Shown here piece by piece: positions 43,362 to 51,287 of a DNA stretch of 64,000 bases (position 1 is the stretch's first letter; each line of letters opens with the position of its first letter). The stretch comes from GCA-2724215 sp015660315 (GTDB lineage: Bacteria > Latescibacterota > UBA2968 > UBA8231). Position numbers and translations under genes: made by a program. The stretch is taken from NCBI GenBank assembly GCA_029941315.1, contig JAPYQE010000005.1:1-64000 (forward strand). The letters are read 5' to 3'. The notes beneath the pieces were generated by a model, which ran no database searches, was not told the DNA's origin, and saw only the letters and a list, made by a program, of their open reading frames with translations.

Positions 43362-44600
43362 ATGGCCGATGAAGACGAAGAATATTACGAAGAGTCAGGA
43401 GACTCATCTGAGCAGCAAGGTAGTGAGGACTTTGTCGATTCAAACGGCGATGGCGATTCGTTCACGGAAGTAACCCACCAGTCGTGGGGATCGCGCCTAC
43501 AGGAGCAGGCAAGCAAGTCCGTAGCAGGCTTTGTGCTCTTCTTGGCTGCGTTTCCGCTGCTGTTCTGGAACGAGGGGCGCGCTGTAGATGTATCGATGGC
43601 GCTTGAAGAGGGTAAAGGGGCTGTAGTTCCAGTGGTAGCCGATGCTCTCGACACCTCAAACGACGGTAAACTCATCCACTTCTCGGGTGAGGCGACAACC
43701 CAAGACGTGGTAACTGATCTGGACTTTGCGATTGAAGCACGTGCGCTCAAACTCCGGCGCATAACTAAAATGTATCAGTGGGAAGAAGAAAAAGAAGAGC
43801 GCAAAGAAAAAACTAGCGGCGGTGGCGAAAAGACTGTAACGCGATATAAATACAGTAAAGTGTGGTCTGAGGACCATATCGATTCAGGCTCGTTTAACCG
43901 AAAGGGAAGCAGAGGTCGCAGCAATCCGGCGTCAATTCCCTATGAAAGCGATGAATTTGTCGCCGATAAGATTACCGTAGGTGCGTTTCAGCTCTCCTCT
44001 TCGTTAATCGAAGAAATAGATGCGTTTGAGGCGCTGCGCCTGCCGGCTGAAGTGCGTGAAGAGATTGGGGATCGCACGGTGCACCGAACGGGCAATGGGC
44101 TCTATATCGGAGCCGATTCTGCCGAACCCGAAATTGGCGACTTGAAGGTGAGCTTTGAAGTCGTACCATCGCCGACAGAAGTAAGTGTGGTATCGCGTCA
44201 GAAGGGCAATCGTCTGGAGCCCTATCTGAGCAAGACGGGCACGGTTGAATTGCTGCAGGTAGGTCTAGCTAGTGCGGACCTGATGTTCAATTCGGCGGAA
44301 GAGGAGCTTGCATTAGAGACCTGGATCTTGCGCCTGGTTGGCCTTGTGGCCATGGCGGCAGGACTTACCATGCTGTTTAAAATTTTGGAGACCGTAATTG
44401 ATCGGATCCCATTTATCGGCATTCACATGGGCACTGTAGTTGGGGTCGGTACAACGCTTGTGGCTATTCTAATTGCGTTGCCACTGGCCCTGTTGACCAT
44501 TGCAATTGCCTGGTTTTTTGCACGGCCGATCCTATCGATTATACTGCTCGTGCTGGCCGCTGGCGGATTTTTTGCCGCTAAAAAATACGCCAATAAGTAA
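43362..44600 (+). CDS. TMEM43/LUMA family membrane protein
   Basis: 412 residues from ATG 43362, preceded by GGGAGAG; the ATG at 43326 lies in poor context. An acidic, low-complexity N-terminus (EDEEYYEESGDSSEQQG) leads to a membrane helix FVLFLAAFPLLFWNEGRAVD, the hallmark entry of TMEM43 proteins (LLFWNEGRA). A long soluble region follows, then three C-terminal helices (ILRLVGLVAMAAGLTMLFKI, GTTLVAILIALPLALLTIAI, PILSIILLVLAAGGFFAA). In animals the family sits in the inner nuclear envelope; in bacteria its role is unknown. Base composition is less GC-rich than its neighbours, which may point to transfer. A strong terminator follows. Confidence 0.85.
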   Translation: MADEDEEYYEESGDSSEQQGSEDFVDSNGDGDSFTEVTHQSWGSRLQEQASKSVAGFVLFLAAFPLLFWNEGRAVDVSMALEEGKGAVVPVVADALDTSNDGKLIHFSGEATTQDVVTDLDFAIEARALKLRRITKMYQWEEEKEERKEKTSGGGEKTVTRYKYSKVWSEDHIDSGSFNRKGSRGRSNPASIPYESDEFVADKITVGAFQLSSSLIEEIDAFEALRLPAEVREEIGDRTVHRTGNGLYIGADSAEPEIGDLKVSFEVVPSPTEVSVVSRQKGNRLEPYLSKTGTVELLQVGLASADLMFNSAEEELALETWILRLVGLVAMAAGLTMLFKILETVIDRIPFIGIHMGTVVGVGTTLVAILIALPLALLTIAIAWFFARPILSIILLVLAAGGFFAAKKYANK

Positions 44601-44618
44601 ACGTTAGAGCATCAGTAA

Positions 44619-44652
44619 AGTCCCAGCGGTCGAGTTGTAGGCCGCTGGGACT
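44619..44652 (+). terminator. terminator hairpin after the TMEM43-like gene
   Basis: AGTCCCAGCGG (44619-44629) pairs perfectly with CCGCTGGGACT (44642-44652) over a 12-nt loop, 18 nt after the stop codon. The T-run downstream is weak (CTGCTGTTCT). Confidence 0.6.
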
Positions 44653-44704
44653 CTGCTGTTCTATCTGCATATTCATCGTTGGCTGCAAGGATTAGATTAC
44701 GAGT

Positions 44705-45028
44705 ATGCTTGGGAGGGTGCGAAAGCGTCGTTTGCATGCCGGGACACAACTTTATCTGCTCAACAAGGGTGCCGGTCAATTCGTTAACGACTGTCTCGCA
44801 TGCTCCGGCGAGTCAGCGACTACTGTCACGCCGGCAAATTTAGATGGAGACGGGATTCTTGATCTTGTGGTGATCGATCAGTCCACAGGTTCATTCGTGT
44901 TGTAGAGTCAACCAAGCATAACTTTTGCGACGTCCAAGCGCCTCGGTTCGGAAGGCATTAGGCCCTATGCAGCCGCGCTTGCTGATGTTAATGACGATCG
45001 AAAACTACATCGCTTCTTTACTGTATGA
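44705..45028 (+). pseudogene. FG-GAP/VCBS-repeat fragment with an in-frame stop
   Basis: One frame reads QLYLLNKGAGQFVNDCLACS, then TPANLDGDGILDLVVIDQST (a calcium-binding D-x-D-G-x-x-D loop), to TAG at 44903. The same frame then gives ATSKRLGSEGIRPYAAALAD and VNDDRKL, a second repeat, to TGA 45026. Both are blades of an FG-GAP propeller as in secreted or adhesin proteins. The N- and C-termini are missing. The other bases between 44601 and 45107 hold only the terminator and a promoter/SD region. Confidence 0.6.
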
Positions 45029-45107
45029 ACACTATTTTCGTGCTAACTTTCCGCACATAAGGCAGGCAAGCTCTGGGTGGTACTACATTACTTAACACGA
45101 GGACACT

Positions 45108-46208
45108 ATGACGCTACCCGACCTCACCGCTAGCACCGCCTTCCGACCGTGGACCGACCCCGAAAGTGGCATCACCAGCTATCTACTCCACGACCGGGTG
45201 GCACCACTCCAGCAGTCATTCTACTTCACGAACCGCAGCTTCTCCGAAGACGGTGCCTATCTGTGGTTCTACTGCGCCCATCCTCCGGGAGGCAACTCTT
45301 ACGAGGGCCGCAGTCTCGGCGTCTACGACGTACATGAGGAGCAATTACGGTGGTTTCCAGAGACTCAGTTCCGTGATGCCTCGCCGATGGTCGGCCCGGG
45401 CGGAGTCTACTGGTGTTGGGAGTACACTGTCTACCGACGAGGCCCAAGTGCCAATGACCCGGTGGAGGTTGTCAATACCGTCCCCGAGGAAGTCCACCGG
45501 ATGCGGGCTGGCGAGCGCCTGGCAACACACCTAACACTGTCGGCCGATGGTCGCCAACTATTCCTCGATGCAAGCTTCGGTCGCGAATGGGCCTGTGGCA
45601 GCCTGCCCGTCGACGGCGGCGACTTCGAGATCTGGCAAACCTTCGACCGCTGCTACAACCACGCCCAGTTCCACCCCACCGACTCCGACCTGGTACTACT
45701 GGCGCAAGATTATTGGGACGACGTGGCCTCCGGGGAGCGACACTCCTACGACAACCGCATGTGGTTGCTACGGCGGGGTGCCGAGGCTACGCCGATCTAT
45801 CGAGAGCCAAGGCGAGTCGGACACGAGTGGTGGGCAGATGACGGAGACCATGTATGGTATGTCGACTACGACGCCGGCACCGAGAAGGTGAATATCCACA
45901 CAGGCGAGAGCACCAACATCTGGCCTGCGGGCACGCTGCACAGCCACGCTGACACGACCAGTCGCTATCTAGTCGGTGACATCAACCTGCAGGAGACATC
46001 CGAGTTCCGCGTCGCTTTCTACAATACCGATACGCAACAACAGGTCGAGATCGTAACGCACATGCCGCAGATCGAGCCCCGCTACCACGTACACCCGCAC
46101 CCACAGTTTTGTGCCGGTGGCAAGTGGATCGCCTACACGAGCACGGTACACGGGTGTAGTGATGTGGCCGTGGTTTTAGTAGCCGATTTACTCGCGGCAA
46201 CAGCCTGA
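45108..46208 (+). CDS. oligogalacturonate-lyase-like (PL22-type) beta-propeller protein
   Basis: 366 residues, GAGGA seven nt before ATG. A seven-bladed propeller, with SFYFTNRSFSEDGAYLWFYC and THLTLSADGRQLFLDASFG. The putative metal/substrate site is CYNHAQFHPTDSDLVLLAQD, VGHEWWADDGDHVWYVDYDA, LHSHADTTSRYLVGD and RYHVHPHPQFCAGGKWIAYT. These His-rich blades match oligogalacturonate lyases, which cleave short pectin oligomers inside the cell using Mn and His. There is no signal peptide, so a cytoplasmic role fits. Many distant homologues act on unknown uronides. First gene of a carbohydrate region. Confidence 0.75.
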   Translation: MTLPDLTASTAFRPWTDPESGITSYLLHDRVAPLQQSFYFTNRSFSEDGAYLWFYCAHPPGGNSYEGRSLGVYDVHEEQLRWFPETQFRDASPMVGPGGVYWCWEYTVYRRGPSANDPVEVVNTVPEEVHRMRAGERLATHLTLSADGRQLFLDASFGREWACGSLPVDGGDFEIWQTFDRCYNHAQFHPTDSDLVLLAQDYWDDVASGERHSYDNRMWLLRRGAEATPIYREPRRVGHEWWADDGDHVWYVDYDAGTEKVNIHTGESTNIWPAGTLHSHADTTSRYLVGDINLQETSEFRVAFYNTDTQQQVEIVTHMPQIEPRYHVHPHPQFCAGGKWIAYTSTVHGCSDVAVVLVADLLAATA

Positions 46209-46339
46209 GCTATACTCGCTTAAATCTTCGCTACCTGAGACCGCCTAAATATATTAGAGCTTTATTGGGGGAATTTAGTTGGTATTTTGTAAAAAATAAA
46301 ACCGGATCTGTCCATTATATCTCTAGGATATCAAAAGCT

Positions 46340-47413
46340 ATGCCAGACTTTTACACAGTAGGAAAGCGGGACAAGCGTTGGTGGTTCACTACACCGGACG
46401 GCGCGCCGTTCTGGTCTATTGGCATAAACCATATCGACTCGGCTACGTTGCGATATGCAGAGTCCGAAGGCGTGTGGGAACGCAAGTTCGGCAACAGTCA
46501 TGAGCGTTGGCTGCACGCCGTCGCCAATGATCTACGAGACTGGGGCTTTAACACAATTGGCTGGACTCAGGAAGTCGTAATCATCACCGAAGGCTACCAC
46601 CGCCATTCGCGGCCCTTTACCTATGAGGAATACCAATGGGCGGACATGCCTTATTGCCACCTACTACCTTTCACCGAGGCACATCAATGGCAAGTTGAGG
46701 TCCGCATGCCCGATCTGATGAGCGCCGACTTCGAGGAATGGTGTGACTACGTCGCCCGAGATGAATGCGCGCGCCTGCGCGACGATCCGAAACTGATCGG
46801 CTATTTCTACTGCGATTGTCCCCAATGGGTACACACCTCACCCGATACGAAGTGGCGCGGGTCGCTGGTTGATCCAGAGCTGCTCCAGTCGGACGCCGGA
46901 CGTCGCGAGCTCTCGGCCATTGCCCAACGCTACTACCAGGTCACCCATGACGCCATCCGCCGCTACGACCCGAACCACCTGATCCTCGGTGACCGCTGGG
47001 AAGCCAACGCCGCGCTCCCCGAGGAGGTGGTCCACGCAGCACTGCCCTATGTCGATGTGCTCAGTTTTCAATGTTTCGGGAGCGTGGAGAATATCGCCAC
47101 GAAAATCCGGCGCTGGGCCGACTTCGCGGACCGACCGGTCTTACTGGCTGACGCCGCGGCACACGTGTGTGCCCACGATGATGTTGGCTGGCCTCCGTCG
47201 GCGGATCGCTTGCAGGATACAGACCACTATGGGCAGGTGATGGAAGCACTGTGGGCAATCCCGCAATGCGTCGGCTACCACCTATGTGGGGCCTATCTTA
47301 AGAACAATGCACGCAAATACGGATTTCGCGACCGGGCCAACTATCAGATGAACGAGACGGTGGAAGGTATTCGCACGGTCAACAGCGAAATGCAACGGCG
47401 ACAAAAGCCATGA
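46340..47413 (+). CDS. TIM-barrel glycoside-hydrolase-like protein, copy 1
   Basis: 357 residues from ATG 46340; the ORF runs open to 46265. The start RDKRWWFTTPDGAPFWSIGI then NHID is the beta-agarase/GH-A-like entry. A barrel follows: DLRDWGFNTIGWTQEVVII, RDDPKLIGYFYCDCPQW, YDPNHLILGDRWEAN, YVDVLSFQCFG, RPVLLADAAAHV. In GH-A enzymes the acid/base Glu comes in an NE pair after GYF; here that place reads CDCP, and the second Glu site reads LADAA. So the usual catalytic residues seem absent. No signal peptide. Overlaps its paralogue by 4 nt. Confidence 0.7.
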   Translation: MPDFYTVGKRDKRWWFTTPDGAPFWSIGINHIDSATLRYAESEGVWERKFGNSHERWLHAVANDLRDWGFNTIGWTQEVVIITEGYHRHSRPFTYEEYQWADMPYCHLLPFTEAHQWQVEVRMPDLMSADFEEWCDYVARDECARLRDDPKLIGYFYCDCPQWVHTSPDTKWRGSLVDPELLQSDAGRRELSAIAQRYYQVTHDAIRRYDPNHLILGDRWEANAALPEEVVHAALPYVDVLSFQCFGSVENIATKIRRWADFADRPVLLADAAAHVCAHDDVGWPPSADRLQDTDHYGQVMEALWAIPQCVGYHLCGAYLKNNARKYGFRDRANYQMNETVEGIRTVNSEMQRRQKP

Positions 47414-48588
47414 CATATACACTCGATTCGTACGGCGGCACAACCCAATTGAAGGGAAAGAGCACCGGCTGGTTCCATCTGGAGAAACTGGACGGGCGCA
47501 GCTGGTTCATCACGCCAGAGGGTAACGCTTTTTTCCCAGTATCGCTGGCCCATATCTACACCGGCAACAGTCAGCCGACAGTGCAAAAGCTTTACGACGG
47601 CGACAAGGATGTGTGGATTGAAAAGTGGTTCAGCCAGGTGCGGGCGCTCGGGTTTAACTGCGCACTTGCAGGCGCGACGAGCCAGTGCCGGGACCCCGAG
47701 GGCTATGTAGATGTCGAGAAGGTCGAGGCGCTGTTTCGCCGCGAATCTTTTCCCTACGCTGCCGGACTCTTCCTGATCCCTCACCCCAACGAGCTGCCAC
47801 AAGGTCAGGAACGCCCAGACATCTTCTCCTCCGCTTATCAAGATTGGGTCGAAGAGTTAGTAGCTGGTGTTTGCTCACAGTACGCCGATGATCCACTGAT
47901 GATGGGCTACTACTATGGTTTCGGCACCTTCATCAGACCGGAGAGCTGGATCGACTCCATACCGTCGCTCGACAGCGAAGCGCCAGTACCGGAAAACATC
48001 CGCAAAATGGCGGTTCACCTGTACCGCATAGTACACGATGCGATACGTCGGCATGACCCCAACCACCTGATCCTCGGACCTTATGTCAAAGAGCAGTCCT
48101 TCGACCTGAAAACTTGGCAAGCTTTGACGCCTTATCTCGACATGCTTTCGCCCCAGCACTTCAACCGCAATATCAGTTTCACCGAACAAAGTGCAACAAC
48201 GGGCAGGGCCGTGCTCGTCTCTGATGAGGAGTCGGGCCATATTTTCGAATCGGCACGCCAAAATCCGCACAGTGTGACGTCAGAGCACAAAGGCCGCGTA
48301 TACAGCTTGCTGCTCGACCGCCACTTGCGAGATGCGAACGTTTGCGGAGTCAATTTCTGCGCGACCCTCTACGATCTTGATGATGGTCCGCTAATGGATA
48401 TGATGGGCATGATGGAAGGTCTGTACGACTGGGATGGCCACCCAAAACCCGACCTGGTAGACGCCGTAAGGAAGGCCAACAGGGAAATATATCAACGCGC
48501 AATAGAGCCCTATCCGGTTGATGAACTCGCCGAGTTGGATGAAAAACTGTGCCGCGCCAGAGATGAGGTCCACCAACACGTTCGTTAG
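47410..48588 (+). CDS. TIM-barrel glycoside-hydrolase-like protein, copy 2
   Basis: 392 residues, a paralogue of the preceding gene starting in its last codon (ATGA). It shares GRSWFITPEGNAFFPVSLAH, VRALGFNCALAGAT, ADDPLMMGYYYGFGTFI, RHDPNHLILGPYVKEQSF, LDMLSPQHFN and RAVLVSDEESGH. After GYYY the expected NE pair is GFG, and the site of the nucleophile reads VSDEES, which still has two Glu residues, so this copy may retain a catalytic acid. The tandem pair may form a heterodimer. C-terminal helices (EYPVDELAELDEKL-like region) extend beyond the barrel. Confidence 0.7.
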   Translation: MTYTLDSYGGTTQLKGKSTGWFHLEKLDGRSWFITPEGNAFFPVSLAHIYTGNSQPTVQKLYDGDKDVWIEKWFSQVRALGFNCALAGATSQCRDPEGYVDVEKVEALFRRESFPYAAGLFLIPHPNELPQGQERPDIFSSAYQDWVEELVAGVCSQYADDPLMMGYYYGFGTFIRPESWIDSIPSLDSEAPVPENIRKMAVHLYRIVHDAIRRHDPNHLILGPYVKEQSFDLKTWQALTPYLDMLSPQHFNRNISFTEQSATTGRAVLVSDEESGHIFESARQNPHSVTSEHKGRVYSLLLDRHLRDANVCGVNFCATLYDLDDGPLMDMMGMMEGLYDWDGHPKPDLVDAVRKANREIYQRAIEPYPVDELAELDEKLCRARDEVHQHVR

Positions 48589-48680
48589 GAAGTGGAGGCG
48601 GAATCGTGAATGGTCGGGCCATTAGAGGAAATGGGGTTGAGAAGAAATGTCACTTAGGTTGAGGATCCTCCCAGGAATTT

Positions 48681-48915
48681 ATGATGAACGATGCCACTAA
48701 ATGGCGGTGGGAGAACGCTCGTGGGATCTCTGAGATATTCGCCGCTGAACCTCAGGTAAAGGCAATTGTGCTCACCGGTACTGTTGCCGAGAGCATAGTC
48801 GACGATTTCAGCGAAACACATCTCCATGCGTTTTGGACTGAGCTGCCCTCAATAGACCAACAACATCGCGTGCTTGAGCGTGTCGGTGGCACATCGGTAT
48901 TCGGCGTAGAAGAGC
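48681..48915 (+). pseudogene. truncated nucleotidyltransferase-domain protein
   Basis: ATG 48681 gives TKWRWENARGISEIFAAEPQ, VKAIVLTGTVAESIVDDFSE and THLHAFWTELPSIDQQHRVL, similar to the start of small nucleotidyltransferase-fold proteins (aminoglycoside-nucleotidyltransferase-like; the GG/GS and D-x-D sites are degraded to GTVAESIVDDFSE). After VGGTSVFGVEEL the reading runs into an IS30 fragment. About two thirds of the protein is missing. Confidence 0.5.
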
Positions 48916-48916
48916 T

Positions 48917-49138
48917 CGAATGGTCGGTGTGCATAGCACGACGATTTCACGCGAATTAAAACGAAATCGAAGCCCCAACGGGTATTTTCCTCAGGCCACT
49001 CATCAACCCAGTCGCCGACGTAATCATAAGGGCGTTGAGCGATCTCAAAGGTCAGGCCCATACGCTGACGACGGACAACGGAAACGGATTTGCCCAACAG
49101 CAAATAGTCGCCAAGGCCCTACAGGCCAAGGTCTATGA
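48917..49138 (+). mobile_element. internally deleted IS30-family transposase relic
   Basis: ATG 48920 gives VHSTTISRELKRNRSPNGYF then PQATHQPSRRR, the N-terminal HTH of IS30 transposases. From about 49018 in a different frame comes VIIRALSDLKGQAHTLTTDN and GNGFAQQQIVAKALQAKVYD, part of the DDE catalytic core with its TTDNG. The several hundred bases between and the C-terminus with the last catalytic Glu are missing. No inverted terminal repeats are recognisable. It joins the nucleotidyltransferase fragment on its left and touches the sialidase stop at 49139. Confidence 0.8.
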
Positions 49139-50326
49139 TCAAAAATCCTCAAGCCCGAAACGATATCCGCGAATCTGCGCCATCGGCGCGTCGTCGTTGA
49201 TATAATTAACCACCAAAAACCGCCCCCGCTCATACTCCACCCACCCGGTATACCCGCTGTCGGCAAAGGGGCTCGCATCCAGATCGAGCGGCAACACCGC
49301 CCCCTTTTGCTCACTCTTTTGCGTAGCCAACGCGCTCTCCACCGGCTCCAAGAAAGCAAAGGTATGCACCGACGACCCGCCCTGGCCGATAATAAGCTCA
49401 TCGGCCGTCTCCGCCGTGTGCGGCCCGCGCGCAAAAGTGGCGACAAAAGCCTCCGTGTCCGGCACCTTCGGTATGACGATCCCGCGCTTGGCCAAACGCG
49501 TCTGCCAAAGCTCGGCGCTGTCTATCGGCCGCCAATTACCGGGCACACCATAGCGCCCAGTAACCATAACAAACCCGTCCTGTGTTACCCCCGCAATAGG
49601 CATTCCGATCGATGCGGGATTTAATGTGTCATAGGGCCCATCCCAAGTAGCCCCTTCATCGCGCGAGATCAGTTTTTGCACTGGTCGGCCCAAATCCTCG
49701 CGCTGATAAGCAACTAATTCACCTGTGGGCATGCGCACTATACTCACCTCGTCGAGCTGATAATCGGGGTGGTCAAAAAGTGTTTTTGGCGCCTGCCACG
49801 TACGACCCTGGTCGTGGCTGATCGTGATATTCTGAATAATGCGATTGGTCTTGTCACTGCACACATTGCTCGGCAATAGCCAGCTACCGTCTGCCAACTC
49901 AGTGACCTGATCCGGACAGATGCCCGCCACCGGTGTCGGCTGTGGCTCCGACCACGTCAGCCCCTCATCGTCGCTGAAGCGCAACCAGATCCGACAGCGG
50001 CCCTCGCTGCCCCACTCGCCCGGCGGATAGTTGACCGCGTCGCAGAGCAGCAGGATTCGGCCATCCTGAAGCTGTTGTATCTTGGGACCGTTCCAAGTCC
50101 TCAACACGCCAGAGGAACGGTCTTCGTCGCAGATTACGCGACGCGCCGACCAACTCTGCCCCGCGTCGTCGCTATAACGAACGACAAGCCGACAAAACTC
50201 GCTAGCCACATGGCCATTGCTTTCGCGATAAACCAGCAGGATCCGCCCCGACCGCGTGCGGCACAAATGCGGAAAGCACTCGTAGACGCTGTCGTCGCGG
50301 GATATGGTGAATTTTTCAATCGACAT
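49139..50326 (-). CDS. BNR/Asp-box sialidase-like protein
   Basis: 395 residues, a six-bladed sialidase-fold propeller. Four Asp boxes are visible: SDDAGQSW, SDDEGLTW, SHDQGRTW and SRDEGATW. The start YECFPHLCRTRSGRILLVYR contains an Arg cluster like the sialic-acid-binding triad, and LGRPVQKLISRDEGATW and IAGVTQDGFVMVTGRYG follow. No signal peptide and no FRIP motif in the standard form, so it may be a sialidase-like glycosidase or a lectin-like protein. The ATG at 50326 is preceded by CAGGAGTTCGTTT. The stop adjoins the IS30 relic. The upstream region is shared with the divergent 2OG oxygenase. Confidence 0.85.
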   Translation of the reverse strand: MSIEKFTISRDDSVYECFPHLCRTRSGRILLVYRESNGHVASEFCRLVVRYSDDAGQSWSARRVICDEDRSSGVLRTWNGPKIQQLQDGRILLLCDAVNYPPGEWGSEGRCRIWLRFSDDEGLTWSEPQPTPVAGICPDQVTELADGSWLLPSNVCSDKTNRIIQNITISHDQGRTWQAPKTLFDHPDYQLDEVSIVRMPTGELVAYQREDLGRPVQKLISRDEGATWDGPYDTLNPASIGMPIAGVTQDGFVMVTGRYGVPGNWRPIDSAELWQTRLAKRGIVIPKVPDTEAFVATFARGPHTAETADELIIGQGGSSVHTFAFLEPVESALATQKSEQKGAVLPLDLDASPFADSGYTGWVEYERGRFLVVNYINDDAPMAQIRGYRFGLEDF

Positions 50327-50419
50327 AAACGAACTCCTGGTACCTATAACTTTGGACCAACTCTAAGGTCTCATCAAATCATCTGGACTCAGCACACAAC
50401 GAATAGTACATTTCCCGCC

Positions 50420-51250
50420 ATGACCACTTCAACCTGGACCCCCTTTGAGGCCACAATTCCCGAGATCCTCGACCAGCACCCCGAGCCACTGCTGGCTTTA
50501 GCCCACGGCGAGGTGCCCGCCTTCGTACTGCGCCAGCACTACAAAGCCACACACTGCCGCGCGCTCATGCGGCGCTTCTACGAACGCGGCCTGCTCTACG
50601 ACCCACACCAAGTCGGCAACGGCACTGCCCGACGCATCGATATCGGCACTAGCTTTGGCGCACATCGCGCCGACCGCAAAAAATTCCACGCGCATTCGGC
50701 CGAGACGCTCAAACTCTTCGAGACCCTCTTCGACGGCTACGACGACCCCGTACGTAGCATCTACGACGCGCTCGCCAAACTGGCCCCCGACAAAGAGGTC
50801 AAAACCGCCCGCGAGCCCGACGGCCGCCTCTACGGCCCGGCTATCTTCCGCGTCTACCACCGCGAAATCGGCCACGGCCCGCACTACGACTCCGTCGCCA
50901 AACGCACGCAAGCCTTCGACTACCAGATCTCGCGCTTTACACACCAGTTCGCCGCCATTCTCTGTTTGCAGAACAGCACCAAGGAAGCCGGTACCGGCGA
51001 ACCCTATCTCTATAACTGCCCCTACCGCCCAGCAATCCAGGAACATTTATCGCGCGAGAAATTCCCCGCCTATGTCGCCGAACAGGGCATAGAGCGCGCC
51101 CAGGTCCAACTCGAACCGGGCGACCTCTATTTCTTCTTTAGCGAGAACGTGCACGAAGTGCCCGCCATCATAGGCGACCAACCGCGCGCGGTGCTGGCGA
51201 TCTTCTTCGCGATGTCGTCCGACGACGACGAAATCTACGTCTGGGCCTGA
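50420..51250 (+). CDS. 2OG-Fe(II) oxygenase
   Basis: 276 residues from ATG 50420; the ORF is open to 50075, but the earlier part is antisense to the sialidase-like gene. Iron ligands are HGPHYDSV (HxD) and FFSENVHEVPAI (His), with Arg in QPRAVLAIFFAMSS for 2-oxoglutarate. N-terminal half carries AHGEVPAFVLRQHYKATHCR, RRFYERGLLYD. Different from the PhyH group; closer to prolyl-4-hydroxylase-like or cyclodipeptide/phytanoyl-type single-domain oxygenases of unclassified kind. No signal peptide. Substrate unknown; neighbours suggest a sugar or peptide target. Confidence 0.8.
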   Translation: MTTSTWTPFEATIPEILDQHPEPLLALAHGEVPAFVLRQHYKATHCRALMRRFYERGLLYDPHQVGNGTARRIDIGTSFGAHRADRKKFHAHSAETLKLFETLFDGYDDPVRSIYDALAKLAPDKEVKTAREPDGRLYGPAIFRVYHREIGHGPHYDSVAKRTQAFDYQISRFTHQFAAILCLQNSTKEAGTGEPYLYNCPYRPAIQEHLSREKFPAYVAEQGIERAQVQLEPGDLYFFFSENVHEVPAIIGDQPRAVLAIFFAMSSDDDEIYVWA

Positions 51251-51287
51251 ATCACATGAAAGACGATCAAAACCCCCCTAAATCCCC

